Source: Mytilinidion resinicola (lineage: Eukaryota > Ascomycota > Dothideomycetes > Mytilinidiales > Mytilinidiaceae). Taken from it: a stretch of DNA of 64,000 bases. The stretch spans positions 124,001-188,000 of the forward strand of contig NW_022985454.1 in assembly GCF_010093595.1 (NCBI RefSeq), written 5' to 3'. This document shows positions 33,890-45,098 of this stretch, piece after piece. Within the stretch, counting starts at the first letter, position 1. Every line of letters starts with the position of its first letter. Under the pieces are notes generated by a model. That model was given only the letters and a program-made list of their open reading frames with translations. It searched no databases and was not told the origin of the DNA. A program made the position numbers and the translations under genes.

Positions 33890-34868
33890 ATGGGCAGCAT
33901 TGAACATGTCGAGTTCAAGACGATTGATGGTCTCACGCTGCGCGGACATGTTTATCATTCTGGGGTCCGCGGACCGGGTGTAGTCATGTGTCCTGGGGTG
34001 AGGGTCCAGAAAGCAACTCTCTATCCACGTCTCGATTGAATGTCTAACAGCTCCCCAGTTCAACTGCGTCAAGGAAATGGCCGGCCTGCCCAGCGTTGCG
34101 AAAACGTTTATGGATAATGGGATTACAGCCCTCGTTTACGATCCGCGCACGGTTGGGGAAAGCGATGGTCAGCCCCGCAACGACATCGACCCTTCCCCAC
34201 AGATTCAGGACTACTCCGATGCAATTACATATCTGAGTAAGCTTCCAAATGTGAACGCAAACCAAATCGGTCTCTGGGGGATATCGCTGGCGGCAAGCGT
34301 AGCGCTGTGTACCGCTTCTTTTGACAAACGCGCAAAATGGGTCATTGCAGCATGCCCGGTAGCAGAGTATCATTACGACAAGAACATGATGGCAAAAGTG
34401 CTACAAAAGTGCATCCAGGACCGCGCCTCGCAAATCATGGGAAATCCGCCATTTTACGTGCCCATGCTGAACGTGTCCGGCATCAATCCAGCCGGCCTGG
34501 ACTTTGGCTACGAGCGAGAATACGCCGCAGAGATGGTGAGGAGGGGGATCCAAGTCGCGCCCAACCACCAAAATAAAACCACCATCCAATCGTATCACAA
34601 ACTTGTCATGTGGAACCCGTGGCCAATGTGGAAGCATCTAGGCTCCACGCCAGTACTATTTTTAGTCCCGGAAACGGATCGATTGTGCCCCCCAGACGTA
34701 CAAATACGCCACTTTGAAGCTTTGACAGGACCCAAGAGATTGCATGTTCAGAAAGGGAGCGGGCACATGGACATGGTTGAAGGAGCACATGCCGAGGAAG
34801 TCTTCAACGTCTCGCTTAATTTTGTACGCGATGCCACTGCGGGCACCATCATCGACGCCGACTTCTGA
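33890..34868 (+). CDS. Alpha/beta hydrolase of the polyketide cluster
   Basis: Exons 33890-33997 and 34059-34868 (intron GTGAGG...CAG) give 305 aa. The fold is clear: GVVMCPG before the oxyanion loop, ITALVYDPRTVGESDG, and the nucleophile elbow GLWGISLAAS with Ser112, where the usual last glycine of GxSxG is alanine. Asp243 is in VPETDRLCPP and His272 in GSGHMDMVEG. This is the dienelactone-hydrolase/X-Pro peptidase-like group common in fungal polyketide clusters. Because the synthase lacks its own release domain, hydrolysis or lactonisation of the finished chain is a likely job; an ester- or lactone-opening role is the alternative. It has no signal peptide. Its 3' end is 36 bp from that of the regulator gene. 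Confidence 0.92.
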
Positions 34869-34904
34869 AAGAGTACATTTGAAGTTGCGAAGCCAGCACA
34901 AACT

Positions 34905-36107
34905 TCACGAGCGGATTGGCAATGTCAAATCGGCGCCCTTCTCTACCAACATCTCTACTACGTCGTCGGAACCTTGCGTTATTGCTTGGTGAAGTGGGGT
35001 GTGCCCGTCATGATTGTACAAATCGATTCGGATGTCAGAAATCTGCAAGAGCAGGTCTAAGATTGCAAGGTTACCAGAGGCTACGGCGGCATGTAGTGGA
35101 GACTGGCCTGCCTTATCTTGTGTGTTCACGTCAACGCAGATGCTCGCAATGCCAGTTGCGGGCTGTGAATTCTGCTCTAGGAGGAGCTTGACGGTATCTA
35201 CGTGATTGTTTTCGATGGCTAGGTGAAGTGCGCTGCGGCCAGATCCGTCTCCGAGGTTCGCATTTGGCAAGCGCTTCAGCAACAGGCGGAGAACACCATT
35301 TTGGCCACGTTCAGAAGCTAGGTGTATGGCGGATTTGCCTGTGCTTGGTATGGCGGTCGGGGGATCTTGCTTGTGCGATTCAGATCTGACGTACGATTCA
35401 TCCTATCGGCAATGGTTACTCTATGCTATATCTTCAGGTTTTTGCTCCAACACTTACCACTTCATTCGGAGGTAGTGGCCCCGTCTGGCTGGAAGCGATG
35501 TGCGGCACGTTCTCCACTGGGCCGTCGGTAAGGGAAGGGACAGTGGATGCGGAATCTTGTGGCTCTTGTCTATCCAATTCTCGTTCGAAGTCGCTTGGAA
35601 ATGCTGAGTATTGGGTTCCGGCCTCGCTCAGGGCTATAGCCGAATCAATGGAAGGATACCAGTCCGAGCAAAGCGAGAAATCATCATATGCAATTGCAGT
35701 TGCTTGTTTTTCTTCCACCGCGGTCCTCGAACTTCCCAGCTGCTCGGTACCTGATAGCGGACTCTCGCCCACATGGGAAGCGGGTTGATGATTGGAAAAA
35801 GTCGAGATGGAGTGGCTGGACTCGCACTCTGGAATCACCATAGCTGCATCGTATCGTGCGGTCGTTCCATCGGAGTCGTGTCCCGGCGATGTGGATGTAA
35901 AGGCCAGAGCAACGTCGCGCCACCGCTCCAGGTCTTCGATACGACGTTTGAGCTTCTCCCCTATTTCAATTTAGTCGTTTGTCTTGGTAGTGGGAACAAA
36001 GTGCAACTGAAAAACGGTTACATACGGTAAGTACGTTGGGCTTGGCGGTTTTGAATACGTTTTCGCTGTCTCGCATCCAATGCAGAAGCACGTGTTGGCT
36101 CAGTCAT
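34905..36107 (-). CDS. bANK transcription factor (bZIP basic region plus ankyrin repeats), TOXE-like
   Basis: Exons 36107-36026, 35960-35458 and 35369-34905 give 349 aa. Exon 1 and the start of exon 2 make the basic region ARQRKRIQNRQAQRTYR followed by KLKRRIEDLE, which no single reading frame shows because an intron (GTATGT...TAG) splits it. No leucine heptad follows. A serine/glutamate-rich middle leads to about four ankyrin repeats from residue 206 (GKSAIHLAS, GRSALHLAI, GQSPLHAAV, GHTPLHQAI). A basic region without a zipper joined to ankyrins defines the bANK group, whose founder TOXE controls the HC-toxin cluster. It is the obvious pathway-specific activator here. The third-exon acceptor (AAG) is the least certain junction. 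Confidence 0.88.
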
Positions 36108-37182
36108 GTTCGCAGCAAGGTAGACGACGTTAGGCGGAGGTACGAGAAGGCAGACGTCAAAGTCGAATAACAGCTCAATTGCAACTCAAATATAAACGAC
36201 TCCCTTTTTTCGTCTAAATGCACTATTTTCATCAGGCCGCATGTACCTGCAAGATAGCAGGGTAAATGTTGCTCAGGCTCCGACGGCGTGGTTCAGGGCC
36301 TGTCTAGCGCCGGTGTTGGTGAATTTCGCTGTCCGAAGCAGCGCTAAGCCTCGCTCACATGCAAATGCGCCATCCTGCAAGTTCTACTGGCGTCATCGCG
36401 ATTCCCTTGGAAATAGCATAGATCTAACCACAATGCCCCCAAAACTTGCATCGAGGGTACGCAACCTTCTCGGGCTGACCCCTGCCGTTGAGAAATGCTT
36501 TCCGGCGCTTGCGGGAGGCGCCGCAGATCGACGGGGCGTGTAAGCACTGTAACGGCGTGCATACCGAGAATGCAGCCTTCCCCTGTACGGCTTGTCCATA
36601 CACGTCTGCAGATACGAGTATCTTAGTCACGCTGCAAGCATGAATATGTTTCCTTATTTGAGGAATAGAAAAGGTGTAGAGTAGAAACTGTGCCGAGATG
36701 CGCGGTTCGCGGTGTCGTGGAGCACGGGCGAAGCGTTGGAGACTGCGGAGGACCCCAGCCCAGTGGCGAACATCCCGCCCCACCCAACCACCCCGTCCGG
36801 CCGCGCCATTGGCCACATGGGCGCTGGGCATCGCTCCACCCCTCCCGCTGCTGCCTCCCGCGTCTCCCGCCGTGCCAACCCCCCGCGCCTCCTCCCGCTC
36901 TTAGTTCCCGAAGCCCTCCCGTCGATATGTTGGCGACGCGCCCCGGCGAATCTGGCAACTCAGACCAGCCTTGTGGGCTGATCCGCCGCGTGCATCAATG
37001 CCGCTGCAACTCGCAAGTGCGACAGCAATATAATCTTGGCCCCACGACTTCTGCGGGATTCGCATCCAATCACACGCTGCCCGCGGCCTTGCCTGGCGTT
37101 GACGGTTAAGTATGTGACGCCACCCGGAATACAGAGCGCCCCTTTTGACCCGTTTACCCCCACTGCATGTCCGTCAGCAACG
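36108..37182. other. Intergenic at cluster edge
   Basis: Holds the promoter of the bANK gene on one side and of the rhodopsin-like gene on the other. Bases 36680-36930 are strongly C/G-rich and open in several frames on both strands, but none has a domain. I see no gene. Confidence 0.5.
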
Positions 37183-38503
37183 ATGCCTTTTTCTTTCGCT
37201 GAGAACCCGCAGGGCACCATCTACTTCTCCATCTGTTGTTTCTTTCAAGTGCTGTCGTTTGCCGCAACAGGATTGCGGCTATGGGGACGAAAACTCCAGC
37301 GGATACCGCTGCAGGTCAACGACTATGCCATCCTGGCTGCCCTGGTGAGTGCCATCTGGCATCATTTCGCCGCAAAAAAGACGCTGGCCGACTGACCGTC
37401 CATCAGGCTTTGACAGTCGCCAACATCGGCGTATTGGGCGCATGTGAGTGCGGCAAAACTCCACCGAAGCCCTGTATGCGACATCTGGAGCTGATGTCAA
37501 GCAGCCGTCAGACATGGAATGGGCGTCAACATCGCGAAGGTGGGCCCCGAAGATCTGGTCACTTTTGTCAAGGTATGCCAACCCCGCCTCGAACAGACGA
37601 TCGCGCCAACTCCTCGTAGCTGCAGACCGTTATTACCGTGACCTGGGAGTGGGCTATTTTCGCCATTAGGATCTCGATACTCGACCTCTACATCAAGATT
37701 TTCCGCATCCCATGGTTCATCAAAGTCTGCTATGCTTACCTGGCATTCCAAGTCGCCTTCATCCTCTCCATGTTCTTAACCACCATGCTGCTCTGCAGAC
37801 CTTTCAGGTACCAGTGGGACAAGACGGTTCCAGGCGGCGTCTGCGGAGACCTGATTGCCAGCTACTATGCCACTCACATCACCATCCTGCTCACCGACGT
37901 GATCACCGCCGTCCTCCCCATCCCCGTTCTCTGGAAACTCAATATGAACACCCGGAAAAAGATTGGCATCTCTCTCATGTTCATGCTCGGAACCGTGTAC
38001 GTCCCGCCCAATCCCTCAATCCGATATCATGGCTAATTCCACGCTACCTTTTCAGCATCGTCACCTTCAACATCATCCGCCTCGCGTGGACCGATAAAGT
38101 CAAGAGCCCAGACATAACCTACGCCTACGCCATCCTCTTCTGCTTCAGCGAGCTCGAGATCCAGCTCGGGCTGATCCTCGCCTCGGTGCCTCTCATGCAG
38201 CCGGTCCTGCACAAGTATCTGGGCGTCGGGTTCCCCGGCAAATCTCCCACAGCCCGCTCGCACAACAAAAGCGGCGCCAGCACCAATCCGATCCAGCTGG
38301 GGACAATTGGGTCGACCCGCACCCGCAAGTACAATAACATCCTGGAGACGGAAAGTGCCCGGGAGTTCGATTTAGATGAGGAGGACGAGGGGGATGCGGA
38401 GAGTGCCAGCCGCATCTCCCCTAACCTCGGCAAGATTTCTGTCACGCTGGACTGGGAGATCAGACATGAGACTGGTCCTGGTCAGGAGAAGATGACGCGT
38501 TGA
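37183..38503 (+). CDS. Rhodopsin-like (Pth11-type) seven-helix membrane protein
   Basis: Five exons (37183-37344, 37407-37443, 37505-37572, 37626-37996, 38056-38503) give 361 aa, all with standard GT-AG introns. The exon chain yields the fungal rhodopsin-domain pattern: an N-terminal helix after MPFSFAENPQG, then RHGMGVNIAKVGPEDL, TWEWAIFAIRISILDLYIKIF, a helix with the CRPFRYQWD and CGDLIASYYATH blocks, LPIPVLWKLNMNTRKKIGISLMF, and a last helix before a charged cytosolic tail (about residues 265-361). Such proteins sit in the plasma membrane and are thought to be sensors. It lies about 1.1 kb beyond the regulator, so membership in the polyketide cluster is possible but unproven. Confidence 0.88.
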
Positions 38504-39912
38504 TGTTGGTCTATTTGTTGGCAGCGAGCATAGCGTTATCTGGGTGGGATTTTCCTATAAAAGTTATAGATGTAACAGTACGGACTTGGTTACAGGAGCA
38601 GGCTCTATTTGAGGCTACAAGAATATTACCTTTGTAAGCTAAGGAGGGAAGAGTTGCAAAGAGCAGAGGTTTTGCCTTAGCTTGATCAGAACCGCCTGGG
38701 CGTGGGTGTTCCTTGAGAAGGTGCTGGGCCTGATCTGGACCCGACACCATAGGTGATCCAACAGCGTTCCGAAGGGCTTGCAGTGGAAAGACGTGCCCTT
38801 TTGTATGATAGAACATACCAGGAGCCCCAAAACTCCATGCCCTCAGCACTGCCTTGCTGCCAGAGTTACCGTTATATTAAAATAAATCACTTGAACTTTA
38901 ATCTTCAAGAATATTGAGGGCTCTTTTGCCTTTCTTCCAGGCCTGTAAGCGCCGGCATCAGCGCCACCGTTAGAGCGCGTTGCTGAAGAATTGATGACAA
39001 GACAACAAGATACCCCACGACTAATACTCCACAACCAACACCACTTCTACCGCCTCAATTAATAACAAATTAACCTTTACAACCTACGTACTAGCCTAGG
39101 CTTGCCTATACTAATATTAACGCGTTTTATATATTAGAAATTTTAGAAATAGAATCTACTATAACGCAACATGCATAGCTCTATACCTTTGTAGAATAAG
39201 AGAGAAAGTAACGTCTATCTCTGCGTGTCGAGAAACCCACCATGCTAAGAAATATAAGGGGTACAGTACTAGGGCAGAAGTCTGTGTGCACGAGCTCGGG
39301 CCCCAACGCGAAACTACGCGACGCGCATCAACTCACCATTTTCAAACACCTACAACTCCACCATGCCCCGCTTGTTTGGCACAGAAATTACAGGAAATCG
39401 CGGCTAAAACCAGGAGCTAGCTTTAGGCTGTTTTCTAATAGAGAGTAAGTTTACTTAAGAGCCGGGGCCCTAAAACTAGAACCTGGCAGCCTACAGGCCC
39501 GGAAATGGGCCTTCTAAAGCAGGGTGAGGACCCCAGTCTTAATGCTCCCTGTCGAATACAGGGCCCAAAACTGGGTTCCAACGAGCTGCTCAGTCTCGGC
39601 TCAGATGCGCTCAGTCTCGGCTCAGGATGCGCTCACCCACAGCTCAGGTTCCTGAACGAGAAAGGAAATTGCTTGGGTGCACATTGGGATATCGTACTAC
39701 CTGTTTCAACACTAAACTCGCGCGTTTAGAAGGCACTCTGGATTGGCACCATCAACTCCTTTGTATGTTTTGCGCGCGTAGAGCTGATACCGACATGATG
39801 GACAGCATCTATTCACGATGTGCCTCTGCCTCTTCTGGCGGCAGTGTGCACATAGGTATGGCCAGGTCGCAACCTTTCTGACCCTCTTCAAACTCTCCCT
39901 GTTCTGCTGAAT
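38504..39912. other. Repeat-derived intergenic DNA
   Basis: Bases 39040-39190 are AT-rich with TTATATATTAGAAATTTTAG-like sequence, as left by repeat-induced mutation. Bases 39440-39650 carry GGGCC-rich and CTCAG/CGGCTCAG-rich words like those at 18585-18790. This suggests an old copy of the same repeat family. No gene is supported. Confidence 0.45.
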
Positions 39913-41037
39913 ATGTTTTCTCAATCTTATGTCGCTGTCATCTTCCTTTCTGATGCCTGTGTGGAGCACGCGCACGCTGTAGCAGCTTCTATATCTTTGT
40001 CCAAAAGTGCAACTCCAACTACCCAAAATCCTACACCAACTGTCACAGATGAAGGATTCTGGTTTCCGCTGGTCGGACTCTCAGATGACATCTCGAAACC
40101 GTGGGGCGCAAACATATCCACTCTCCATGCTGGCTCATACAACCTCAACTTTACTCCCTACGCGATAACGGTCAATGACGGCGATTCTGTCTCGCCCGCA
40201 GCGGCCTCGACAACGGATTCTCCAGTCAATTTTGAAATGCAGCATTCGGATGGCGGATCATCCAATGCTGATCAGATCCTTATCGTCGCTCCAACAGGCG
40301 ACCATACGCTTTCTCTTGGCCTGAACTCTTCTCTTGGTGTTACTTCGCCAGGGAAAGACGACCTGGCCAGCTCGACGGTGCCTTTTGGTTTAAATCTTGG
40401 ACGGAATGGCACCTGGAATGGATCTATCACTCTAAACGGCTACTACGATGCCGCGCGGATCAACTCAACCTCCTGGATCTCCGTTGGCCCATACCCACGC
40501 ATCAACGGCAACACCACCGTACTTGAGTCCGGAAAGCAGACCGTAGAGATCTTCCTCCGCGGCAGAAACCCCAGCATCAGTTCCCGTGCACGCAACGCCA
40601 CCTTCGACTTCAACAATGACGCCATTATCCTCCCCAACGGCTTCGACTGCGGCGACAATATAGCCATCAACATCATCTCGGACACGAGCGATACGCTGGT
40701 CAACTACGACCTTGCGGTGCCCGGCTATTTGATGGATGCCGAGGGCCGCTGTCGAGCTCACAAACACAGCGACGATGATCTTGCCGACATCACGCTGGGC
40801 CGGCCATTTTTCCAGGCTACTTATGCGTACGTCAATGAGACTGGAGCGTTATTCCTCGCACAGGCAAACAATTACGACCTGCCGATCGATGCGAAAAGGT
40901 TCCACGCCTCGGAGACTTTGACGCCTCCTGCGGGCCCTCCTCCAGCGAAACATTCTTCGGCGTCGGGATCCTATCCACTGATGGAAACGTCAACGCTTTT
41001 AGTTATTTTGCTTGTATCATTAGCTTCCAACCTGTAA
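39913..41037 (+). CDS. Probable secreted, GPI-anchored beta-rich protein
   Basis: A single-exon 374-aa frame. The N-terminus has a hydrophobic run (SYVAVIFLSDACVEHAHAVAA) that may be a weak signal peptide. The C-terminus ends in a hydrophobic tail (LLVILLVSLASNL) after a serine/proline stretch, as for a GPI anchor. About ten Asn-X-Ser/Thr sites support passage through the secretory path. The blocks GLNLGRNGTWNGSITLNGYYDAARI and, near the end, LGRPFFQATYAYVNETGALFLAQAN resemble the second lobe of fungal pepsin-like proteases, but no catalytic DTG/DSG triplet is present. I therefore call it a non-enzymatic relative or an unrelated wall protein. The start could be further upstream in an unseen exon. 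Confidence 0.65.
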   Translation: MFSQSYVAVIFLSDACVEHAHAVAASISLSKSATPTTQNPTPTVTDEGFWFPLVGLSDDISKPWGANISTLHAGSYNLNFTPYAITVNDGDSVSPAAASTTDSPVNFEMQHSDGGSSNADQILIVAPTGDHTLSLGLNSSLGVTSPGKDDLASSTVPFGLNLGRNGTWNGSITLNGYYDAARINSTSWISVGPYPRINGNTTVLESGKQTVEIFLRGRNPSISSRARNATFDFNNDAIILPNGFDCGDNIAINIISDTSDTLVNYDLAVPGYLMDAEGRCRAHKHSDDDLADITLGRPFFQATYAYVNETGALFLAQANNYDLPIDAKRFHASETLTPPAGPPPAKHSSASGSYPLMETSTLLVILLVSLASNL

Positions 41038-41700
41038 CCCTATCATATAACTTAAACCGGCGCCAACGGTCAGCTAAGTTTAGGCGTGTGCCCTGTTGCT
41101 GGCTGGATGGAATGGAGTTCTAGCGATGGCGCTCGAAACGTTCATTCACGTTTTCTTATGGCGTTGTAGAATCCTTGTCATGTATTTATGCTTCGGGATG
41201 AAATTACTTATTTCTGGGATCTTAATGCTACGCTACTGCAGGAAGAGCATCTTGTCTTGTCCCTAGTCACTTCCCGTTCTCTGCAAAGACATCGCTTCTC
41301 GCCAATATATACTGGAGTCTCGACAATGCCTGAAAATCATTCGCCCAACTTAGGACGTGAAAGATCCCCACTGGTTCTAAAGACTGGGTGCTCGGACCGC
41401 GGCACCCTCTGCCTAGCACGATCAGCTTCGACACCTTGGGAAGCTTCTGTGTAAGGTTTCCTCATCTCTTTGGGTACACCCGTTTCATAATAAGAGGCTT
41501 CTTCTGAACCCTCGCCCTATTGGGACCAAATCCTCCGTGTCGTATTCTAGCCAATCACACCGCTTCTTTGTCGAGCACCATCCCGGCCCCACCTCGCCAC
41601 TGGTTGAGCACATCGTACCAAACCTTCAACCACGACTTAAGAGTCGATCCCGGAGACCAAGGGACCCTGAAAGAATGCTTGTTCCTGAATATACCGAATA
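41038..41700. other. Intergenic
   Basis: No gene or clear repeat seen; probably 3' flank of the secreted protein gene and promoter of the deaminase-like gene. Confidence 0.5.
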
Positions 41701-42536
41701 ATGAACTTCAAAGCGCTCCTCCCAATTCTTTTCTGGCCTGTGGCCTCCAGTCACGAGCATCATGCCCGACGAGCTCAATCTCAAGATCCCATTGCCGCCG
41801 ATACAGCCAGTATAAACAACATTCCCTTCAGCACACGTGCGTACTGGATGCGCCGCGCAAATGCCGCATCAGCAGAACTCGCTTCCCCGTGCCCGTTCGC
41901 TGCTTTCGGCACCGTTATCGTAAATCACACGGATAGTTCTAAAGGGGCATTGGGGAAACTGGTGTGTATTGGAATTAACGAGAACGGGAGGGTGGGGAAT
42001 CCAGTATTGCATGGTGAGCAAGTTGTAAGAGGAAAAAGTGAGGGGTGCGGACTAATGGGCAACAGGGGAGATCGCGGCGATAAACAACTGCTCTAGCATT
42101 CTTACAAATTCGGCGGGGTCGTATAATCTAACGGCCGGCGAGGCGCTGGACGCGTTTGCGAAGTTGAGCATTTATACGAATGGGGAGAGTTGTCCGATGG
42201 TACGACATTCTTCTCTTTATCAGCAACCTTCAGCCCTCGATCTTTTAAAACTCTAACTGACTCATGAAGTGCGCTTCCGCCATCCGATGGGCTGGCTTTC
42301 GCGAGTACATCTACGGCACGAGCATTGACACGATTATCGAGCAAGGTTGGGGCCAGATCCGGATCTCGTCGCTGGAGGTGTTTAGACGATTGTTTGATCT
42401 CTCGACCCAGTCGGGGCTGATAGGGCCAATTCTGGCGAATGAGACGGATCCGTTGTTTGCATGGCAGTTTGATCCGGCGGCGCCGTGCCCGGAGGGTTGT
42501 GCAAGGGGAAGGATGGGAGTTTGTGAGAATAGTTGA
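41701..42536 (+). CDS. Secreted cytidine/deoxycytidylate-deaminase-fold protein
   Basis: Exons 41701-42013, 42066-42199 and 42270-42536 give 237 aa. Joining exons 1 and 2 creates HGEIAAI, with His104 and Glu106, the zinc ligand and proton shuttle of the family. Joining exons 2 and 3 creates SCPMCAS with Cys147 and Cys150, the other two zinc ligands. That both halves of the motif appear only after splicing supports the model. The following RWAGFREYIYGTSI is like guanine/tRNA-adenosine deaminase-type proteins. Unusually for this fold there is a signal peptide (MNFKALLPILFWPVASS) and several N-glycosylation sites, so it is probably exported. The substrate is unknown; a secreted nucleobase or nucleoside deaminase is the simplest guess. 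Confidence 0.85.
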
Positions 42537-43324
42537 TCTGCTCTGAGAAAGCAGAGTACCAAACATATAAATTTGGGCACATTCTTGTAACTGTTTGGGG
42601 TACCCCGATAGGCTTGGGAAACTCCAGAAATGATGTAAAGGTCAAACAGTGGGAATTAGAGTACCTTTGAACTAACTAGAGATATGTAGCCCAGGGCACT
42701 CCTTACAGTGGTGTCGAGAGAGCGAGAGTGAAGCCGGAGCAATGGCATATCCGTGCCCAACCTTATGACCTACTTTTGTATGCATGAACCGTCCCGCCTC
42801 TTTGTCACAGTCAGGGTCCATTCATGGATTCCATAGCCATCGTTGTGAAAATCGTGAACAAGCCCAAATTACAGGTGGATTCTTCCCGTCCTTCTCGATT
42901 GGGCGGACAGAATGAAATGAGCTAGTAGAACTAGTGCGTAATGGGTTAAGTGCAGACTCTGGAATCGCGTCTCCGAAAGGAAAGGGTTTTCTTGGAATAA
43001 AACGACAGATACCGAGTGCAGCTTCTAATGCAAATTACACTGCTCGAGAGTGCTTGAAGTAACCCCAAAAGAAGTCGAGATGGTGCAAATAAGATCGGAG
43101 GTGCACTCCGATGCCAAGGCCGAATCAGAATGACGTCTGTTCCTTCAGCACAGACGATCATGGTAGCGGCAGATCACCATTGATCCACCCGCGCCTAGAT
43201 TTCTCAACCTTCGAATCAAGGTCACTTCCCTGATCTCCTCCTCTCTGCATTCTCAATTCGCATCGTTACTATCGCGACCTTCTCATTCTTCGCACGCTCG
43301 TAGTTTACCCTTTGTGCTGTTATC
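42537..43324. other. Intergenic and PNS1 promoter
   Basis: No gene seen. Pyrimidine-rich sequence from about 43200 to 43320 fits the promoter/5' leader of the next gene. Confidence 0.5.
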
Positions 43325-45098
43325 ATGGCGCAACAAACTCGTGGAGAAGCAGACAAGTACTACAATAGCGCGCCGCCGGGGCCGCCTCCACAACAACACC
43401 AGAACGGTAATCAACAGCAATACCAGATGGAACCTCCCCGGAACGGGGTTAAGTACGAGCAACAGCCTCCGTCGTACGGACAGAATGAGCAGAACGGACA
43501 AAATTACGGGCCAACTAGTGGAGAGAGTGGCTATGGGGAGAAGCCGACCTTTGAGCAGGCTTTCACGATCCAAGGGCCCAAGTACCACGATATCTGGGCA
43601 GGAGCACTGGTACGGACCCTCTGCTCGTTTTGGAATCCTCAATTGACCCGACACAGTTCCTAGCCGTATTTCTAGGCTTCGCAGCCGTCTCGGGCATTGC
43701 GATCCAAGGATATGCCAAGACGAAAGGCTTTAATGGCGGCGGAATCTACAATAGTAACAACGACTTCGGGCTCTCCACAAACACGATTATACTTTTTGCC
43801 TTTGTCCTGGCTGTTTCCGTCGTGTTCAGCTACGCATACGTCTGGGCTGCGCGCGCTTTTACGAAGCAATTCATCTGGATTACTGGGATTCTCAACATCC
43901 TTTTTGGCTTTGCGACGGCGATTTACATGCTATCGAGGAAATACTGGTCGGGAGGAATTATCTTTCTCCTCTTCTCGATCTTCACGGTCATTTGCTTCAT
44001 TTCCTGGATTCCCCGGATCCCGTTCTCTGTGTTGATGCTTCAGACGAGCATTGATGTCTCGAAGAAGTTCGGCCATGTATACCTGGTATCGCTCATTGGA
44101 GGTATTTTGGCTACCGCTTTTGGTGCTTGGTACTCGGTGACGCTGGTAGCCATATACGTCAAGTACGAGCCAGGAAACAACCCTGCTTGTTCGACGGGTG
44201 CTGGTGGATGCAGTAGCGCGACGGTGATTGGGCTGATTGTTTTCGTCACCTTTGCGATGTACTGGATCTCGGAGTGGCTGAAGAATACGGTCCACACTAC
44301 TATCGCGGGTGTGTATGGCTCGTGGTACTTCTGTGCGCACAACTTCCCCAAGGGGGCAACTCGGGGTGCGCTGAAGCGTGCTACGACGTACAGCTTTGGT
44401 AGCATCAGCTTCGGGAGCTTATTAGTGGCTATCGTCCAGTTTCTACGTCAAGCCTGCTCCGTCGCTCGGCAAAACGCTGCAGGCCAAGGCAGCATGGTTG
44501 CCTCTGTACTTTTCTGCGTCTTGGGGTGTTTAATCAGTATGGAACCCTTCTTATTAAGCCCCTTACTACCTCACTGACTTTGTTGCTAGGCATTTTGGAA
44601 TGGGCAGTCCAATTCCTAAATCGCTATGCTTTCTGCCACATTGCGCTGTACGGCAAATCATACATCGAGGCGGCGAAAGACACCTGGAAGTGAGTACCCA
44701 AGAGAACGATTGTCAGTAGAAAGGTAGAACTGACGACAAACAGAATGATAAAAGACCGTGGAATCGATGCCCTTGTCAACGAGTGCCTCCTAGGCCCAGT
44801 GCTTACCATGGGAGCAACCTTCATCGCATACGCATGCGCGCTTCTGGCCTACTGTTACCTCATTTTCACGTCGCCGGCGTACAACAAGGACGGAGAATTC
44901 ACGCCGGTCGTGGTGGCTTTCGCATTCCTGATCGGCCTGCAGATTTGCAACATTTTCACGACGCCCCTGATGAGCGGGGTGGAGACGATTTTCGTGGCGT
45001 GTGCGTGGGATCCGGAGGTGCTTATGAGAGACCACCAGGAGCTGTATGGCAAGATGGTGGCGGTGTACCCACATGTTCAGCAGGCAATCCATGCGTAG
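43325..45098 (+). CDS. PNS1: Choline-transporter-like protein Pns1 (SLC44/CTL family)
   Basis: Exons 43325-43609, 43657-44536, 44590-44689 and 44744-45098 give 539 aa, the usual size. A hydrophilic Q/N/P-rich N-terminus (about 80 residues) leads into FEQAFTIQGPKYHDIWAGAL and then FLAVFLGFAAVSGIAIQGY, the conserved first helix; the first intron splits these. About ten membrane spans follow. The family signature runs from VYGSWYFCAHNFPKGATRGALKRA through NRYAFCHIALYGKSYIEAAKDTW to LMSGVETIFVACAWDPEVL near the C-terminus. It sits in the plasma membrane. Despite its name, yeast Pns1 is not needed for choline uptake and its cargo is uncertain. The second splice at 43656 is preferred to the AG at 43663, which breaks the frame. 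Confidence 0.95.

Noticed and set aside
36690..37109. Several overlapping open frames in the C/G-rich stretch before the rhodopsin-like gene
   Set aside because: Openness in many frames follows from base composition; none shows a domain.
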